A DNA stretch of 7,500 bases from DATBAK01 sp036787815. Its GTDB lineage: Bacteria > Actinomycetota > Acidimicrobiia > IMCC26256 > PALSA-610. A program made the position numbers and the translations under genes. The DNA lies in the NCBI GenBank assembly GCA_036787815.1, contig DAIQOP010000192.1, positions 1 through 7,500 on the forward strand. The letters are read 5' to 3'. This document shows, piece by piece, positions 5,501 to 7,500 of this stretch. The notes under the pieces are model-generated. The model was given only the letters and a program-made list of their open reading frames with translations. It was not told where the DNA came from and searched no databases. Every line of letters begins with the position of its first letter. Position 1 is the stretch's first letter.

Positions 5501-6691
5501 CCGGACCGACGCGCCGAAGTCGTCGTCGCCGGCGACGACGACATCGGGCTCGAGCTGTTCCCAGTCATCCGGTCCACCGCCCGCGACGACGAGATCCTGC
5601 GCCGCTGCGCGAATCGACGCGATCAGTGCACGGCCGCCGGCAGAGGGCTGCTCGAGAAGGTGTGCATTGACGACCACGGTGTCGATACGGTCGAGTCGCC
5701 GCAACGCCTGCGGGTCCATCACCAACACGTCGCGGCCCGCAAGGCCACGGCCGAGCTCCGCGGCGAAACCCTCACGGCCCAACCTGGCCGCTCGCGGGAT
5801 CGCGGCAAGCACGACATCGGCCATGGCGCGCGGGTTGCGCGTCACCGCGACTGCGACGGCACCGAGCCCGAGCGAACCCAGCGACACGCGTTGTGCATAG
5901 GTCTCGACGACACCGTCGGGGAGCGGCCGAGGCCGTGGTGGTCTGTCGAACGCCGCGACATGGGTCTGCCGCGGCCCCGGATACAACGAGGGCTCGACGC
6001 GTTCCCACAGCGCCCGGCGCGCCCCCGCCTCTCGAAGCAACATCACGCGATGGCCGCCGTCGACGACGAGCCCGACCGGGCCTTGGCCGAGACCCTGCAG
6101 CAGCGCTGCGACCGAGACGACCGCCGCCTCCAGATGGGGTCGACGCTCGAGTGCACGACGCACCGGGGGCAGATTGTCGAGCGCGGGAAGTGCGGCGGCG
6201 ACCTCGATCGGAAGCCGGGGAAGCCGCGCCGCCCGAGCGACGACGCCGAGCACCATTCCGGCGCCGTCGGCACCGAGCTCGACGGCCCCCCACCACAGCG
6301 GATCGGCGTCGCCCGGGTGACGGCGACCCTCGACGAGCACATCGTCCTCGGCAACCTGGTGCGCGACCTCGACGTCGTCGACGATCGCGACGAGATCATC
6401 GAGTCCGACGGACCCTTCGTCGAACGCGACGATGACGTGAGCAAGGACGGGATTCACCTCCGCCCAATGCACCCCTTCGACCGCGCGCAACCCGAGCTCG
6501 AGCGCGTCGACCAACGATTCGGTACCCGGCCGATGCACGCCACGCGCCTCGATGTGCGCACGACCCGGCGTAGCCCACACGTGACGCCCGCGAGGCCGTC
6601 CACGCGTGCCATCGACGCGGCCGGACAGGACCGACGCCATCGCCCCGACCGGATCCAATCGTGACCACATCGCGCGACCGCCCGATCTCAC
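2504..6691 (-). CDS. Very long P-type cation-transporting ATPase, CtpH/CtpI-like
   Basis: This 1395-residue membrane pump hydrolyses ATP to move a cation. Typical P-type ATPases have 700-1000 residues; this length matches the mycobacterial CtpH/CtpI group, whose ions are uncertain. The catalytic module starts near 525 with a cation-ATPase N-terminal-like segment (SLDEVTALLGTGPTGL). It then shows M1-M2 (about 572-612), an actuator domain with T685-G-E-S688, M4 with PEGLP (799-803), phosphorylated D842 in DKTGTLT, nucleotide-domain KGAPE (948-952), TGD (1048-1050), hinge TGDGAND (1118-1124), and M5-M10 to the end. E800, N1186, E1189, N1214, T1217 and D1218 match calcium-pump site residues. Residues 60-115 resemble a heavy-metal-associated fold without CxxC. 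Residues about 130-515 resemble a second, degenerate pump module lacking catalytic residues. The start is the GTG at 6691; the ATG at 6670 (residue 8) is an alternative, and neither has a strong binding site. It lies 28 bp behind the small membrane gene, probably in one transcript. Confidence 0.92.
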   Translation of the reverse strand: MRSGGRAMWSRLDPVGAMASVLSGRVDGTRGRPRGRHVWATPGRAHIEARGVHRPGTESLVDALELGLRAVEGVHWAEVNPVLAHVIVAFDEGSVGLDDLVAIVDDVEVAHQVAEDDVLVEGRRHPGDADPLWWGAVELGADGAGMVLGVVARAARLPRLPIEVAAALPALDNLPPVRRALERRPHLEAAVVSVAALLQGLGQGPVGLVVDGGHRVMLLREAGARRALWERVEPSLYPGPRQTHVAAFDRPPRPRPLPDGVVETYAQRVSLGSLGLGAVAVAVTRNPRAMADVVLAAIPRAARLGREGFAAELGRGLAGRDVLVMDPQALRRLDRIDTVVVNAHLLEQPSAGGRALIASIRAAAQDLVVAGGGPDDWEQLEPDVVVAGDDDFGASVRRLQDEGRVVAVVSSRPGLELAAADCGIGVAVSDGHPPWGAAILCPDLHAAALVVDATAVARTASRRAVTIAVAGSTLATALAFGPAPGSGQRAVVATNAAALVALGAGAWTAATLTRGPVPTDDGPDVAWHALSLDEVTALLGTGPTGLASGDIEARRTEDHRQTGPSFPALLTQELANPLTLLLAAGGVLSTVAGSVTDGMLITGVLGVNAIVGATQRLRTEQAISRLGASVSSRLVRIRREGTEHSVPPDELVAGDLVVLQAGDVVPADCRVLSAASLEADESTLTGESLPVSKHADAVASDTAVAERRSMAYAGTSVAAGRCEAIVVATGERTEARRGIAEGARAPASGVETRLENLTRKTVPLVLAAGGLLTGSSLLRGVPGREAVSTGVSLVAAAVPEGLPFLATVAQSGAARRLSRQGVLVRNARVLEALGRVDVLCFDKTGTLTEGRLQLRSVSDGEFLESMPAIDGRRRLVLAAALRATPTARRHELPHPTDQVVVDGAAAVELGTDLGARGWRKVASLPFAPNRGYHAVLGEAEASSLLSVKGAPEVVLPRCEAWRRAEHVVALDDDTRLRLERHVERLAEQGLRVLAVAERHASGRADHDDARVDRLELLGFVTVADLARPSAITPIAQLHRAGIAVVMLTGDHPSTAQAIASELGLLDGGVVSGPQLDQLTDAQLDALVGEATVFARVTPVHKVRIVQAFQRRGRVVAMTGDGANDAQAIRLADIGIAFGPRATPAARAAADLVVVDDRVETLITSIIEGRAMWASVRDALALLLGGNLGEVIFTTGVGLVTGRSPLNARQLLAVNLLTDLAPAMAIALQPPLTRDVDLRREGPDTSLGSALARDVAVRAAATAGAAGAAWTIARFTGTPTRARTVALAALVGAQLGQTLVIGHRSPLVLASGVLSVGALVGIVQTPGVSQFFGCRPLGPIGWTIATGAACAATTAAATASFILARTEPGTAALQSAIDIRSRDTTDVEPAPAIASA

Positions 6692-6719
6692 TGTCTCGTC
6701 ATCGCGACGCGAGACGCGC

Positions 6720-6944
6720 TCACCGGCGCACGTGTCGCGCGATCACCACACCGCCGGCCACGGCGGCCGCGACCGGCAGGTCCACCGCCCCGGTCACAAC
6801 GGTCGCGCCGAGCGCCCCCCAGAACGCGAATTGGACGACGCGTTCCGGCATTCGAACGTGAACGAGCGGCATGACGTACCCGTGGTCCGACTCGTCCGCC
6901 GGAGCCGCTGCGTCGTCGCGGGCAGGAAGCTCGGTGGTCTTCAT
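6720..6944 (-). CDS. Small membrane protein upstream of the P-type ATPase
   Basis: The product is 74 residues. Residues 1-20 are acidic and hydrophilic (ARDDAAAPADESDHG). From about 37 it is strongly hydrophobic (VVQFAFWGALGATVVTGAVD, then LPVAAAVAGGVVIARH), giving one long or two short membrane segments with a basic HVRR tail. I do not recognise a named family. The start is well supported: ATG at 6944 with GGAAGGA (complement of 6951-6957) six bases upstream, the best ribosome binding site on this strand. It ends 28 bp before the ATPase start, so the two are probably co-transcribed and it may assemble with or regulate the pump. Small hypothetical proteins next to the long pumps may occur in other actinomycetes, but I could not check that. 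The functional link is inferred from position only. Confidence 0.75.
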   Translation of the reverse strand: MKTTELPARDDAAAPADESDHGYVMPLVHVRMPERVVQFAFWGALGATVVTGAVDLPVAAAVAGGVVIARHVRR

Positions 6945-7184
6945 GGGTCATCCTTCCGTCAGCCCCACTGCTCCGGTGAATGCACGTGCGACCGTTCCCG
7001 CATGTGTGCCCAACGTTGAACGGTCCGGGCTCGGTGATCGTCCATCGGAAGCGGAGGCCGGCGGTAGGGCCGAACGGCCGTAGACGCGGGTCGCCCCGAG
7101 AGTTCACCGTTTCGTAACCCGCATTAGGCCATCCGACCCTGTGATCGACCCCGCCGCGCGCCAGAGACTGCACGCGTGCGCTCC
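6945..7184. promoter_or_regulatory. Divergent intergenic region
   Basis: This 240-bp region separates the minus-strand small-protein/ATPase pair from the plus-strand helical-protein pair and should contain promoters for both. The only assigned signal is the ribosome binding site for the minus-strand gene at 6951-6957. A short dyad GGCCG-AA-CGGCC (7068-7079) could be an operator but is weak by itself. I see no sure -35/-10 pair in either direction and no recognisable riboswitch. A minus-strand open frame through here has poor composition and is not called. Confidence 0.5.
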
Positions 7185-7409
7185 ATGACCGAGGAAGATG
7201 AAGTCACCGCGGTTGCCGACAGGTTGCAGCGTGAGTTCTCCGATGCCGCTCCAACCGTCGATGACGTGCGCGATCTGGTACGGGTGGTTCGAGAGCGTTA
7301 CCGCGACGCACGCGTCCTCCAGTTCGTCCCGCTACTGGTGTACCGGGACACACGGGAGACGCTGAGTCGATTCCGGGAGACAGGCTCGCACCCGCGATCC
7401 GGGCAATGA
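7185..7409 (+). CDS. Small helical protein, three-helix-bundle (DUF3562-like) type
   Basis: The product is 74 residues from the ATG at 7185. A GTG at 7176 would add three residues; no strong ribosome binding site decides between them. The sequence is soluble and helical: an acidic first helix (EEDEVTAVADRLQREF), a second (TVDDVRDLVRVVRERY), then DARVLQFVPLLVYRDTRETL. The DARV..FVPLLV pattern with the flanking helices resembles the short actinobacterial proteins annotated as three-helix-bundle dimerization domain (DUF3562-like). Their role is not established; the fold is thought to dimerise. The stop overlaps the next start by ATGA (7406-7409), so the two are probably translationally coupled. 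The family call rests on pattern memory. Confidence 0.7.
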   Translation: MTEEDEVTAVADRLQREFSDAAPTVDDVRDLVRVVRERYRDARVLQFVPLLVYRDTRETLSRFRETGSHPRSGQ

Positions 7410-7500
7410 AATACGCCGTCGGCATCGTCGTCGCGCTCGCGACGATGTGGCTGATCCTCGTGCTCACGCTCATCGCGGCACGGCCGAAAGGACTGCGAGT
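7406..7500 (+). CDS. Membrane protein, N-terminal part (runs off window)
   Basis: Only the first 31 residues are present: MKYAVGIVVALATMWLILVL followed by TLIAARPKGLR. This is one hydrophobic membrane segment or signal anchor, then a basic stretch beginning ARPKG. The start ATG overlaps the TGA of the preceding gene in the form ATGA, a normal arrangement for co-translated genes. The hydrophobic start and basic turn are compatible with actinobacterial YkvA/DUF1232-type proteins, which I recall beside short three-helix-bundle proteins, but too little sequence is present to assign it. Confidence 0.65.
   Translation, partial: MKYAVGIVVALATMWLILVLTLIAARPKGLR

Noticed and set aside
4610..6664. 684-residue open frame on the + strand opposite the pump
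   Set aside because: It is antisense to a gene with full P-type ATPase motifs. Its product is rich in R, D, H and G without any motif, as expected from the complementary frame of a high-GC gene.

Overview
The window looks like high-GC actinomycete-type chromosome. Third codon positions are almost all G or C, the genes are short and tightly packed, and the large pump is of the very long CtpH/CtpI type known from Actinomycetota. The class cannot be fixed by eye; Acidimicrobiia is only a guess. It falls into two parts: the right end of an integrated genetic element (1 to about 2307) and ordinary-looking chromosome (about 2308 to 7500).

Element side. Positions 1-668 hold no gene I can recognise. 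They contain two short tandem-repeat tracts, coding-like stretches that change frame, and a perfect 11-bp hairpin. Next come a small excisionase-type helix-turn-helix protein (669-905) and a tyrosine-recombinase integrase (968-2152). Past the integrase, a 130-bp gene-free stretch with small tandem repeats leads to a fragment with the exact form of a tRNA 3' end (T arm, 3' acceptor strand, A, CC) at 2281-2307, with no matching 5' half. This is the usual right attachment junction of an element that integrates into the 3' end of a tRNA gene. The intact tRNA, probably tRNA-Leu, should lie to the left of the window on the + strand.

Chromosome side. A minus-strand pair reads from 6944 down to 2504: a 74-residue small membrane protein, then a 1395-residue P-type ATPase. 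The ATPase has a complete catalytic module in its C-terminal two thirds. Its N-terminal third looks like a degenerate, catalytically dead second P-type ATPase module. Transport-site residues in M4, M5 and M6 match the calcium-pump (SERCA) pattern, but the true ion is unknown. A 10-bp hairpin beyond its stop could end this transcript.

Diverging from that pair across about 240 bp is a second, plus-strand pair: a 74-residue helical protein resembling the actinobacterial three-helix-bundle (DUF3562-like) family, and the start of a membrane protein overlapping it by ATGA and running off the window.

I see no CRISPR array, defence system or obviously new multi-gene system. The points most worth following are the duplicated, dead-plus-live architecture of the pump, its small membrane partner, the attachment junction, and the unexplained repeat region at the left end.
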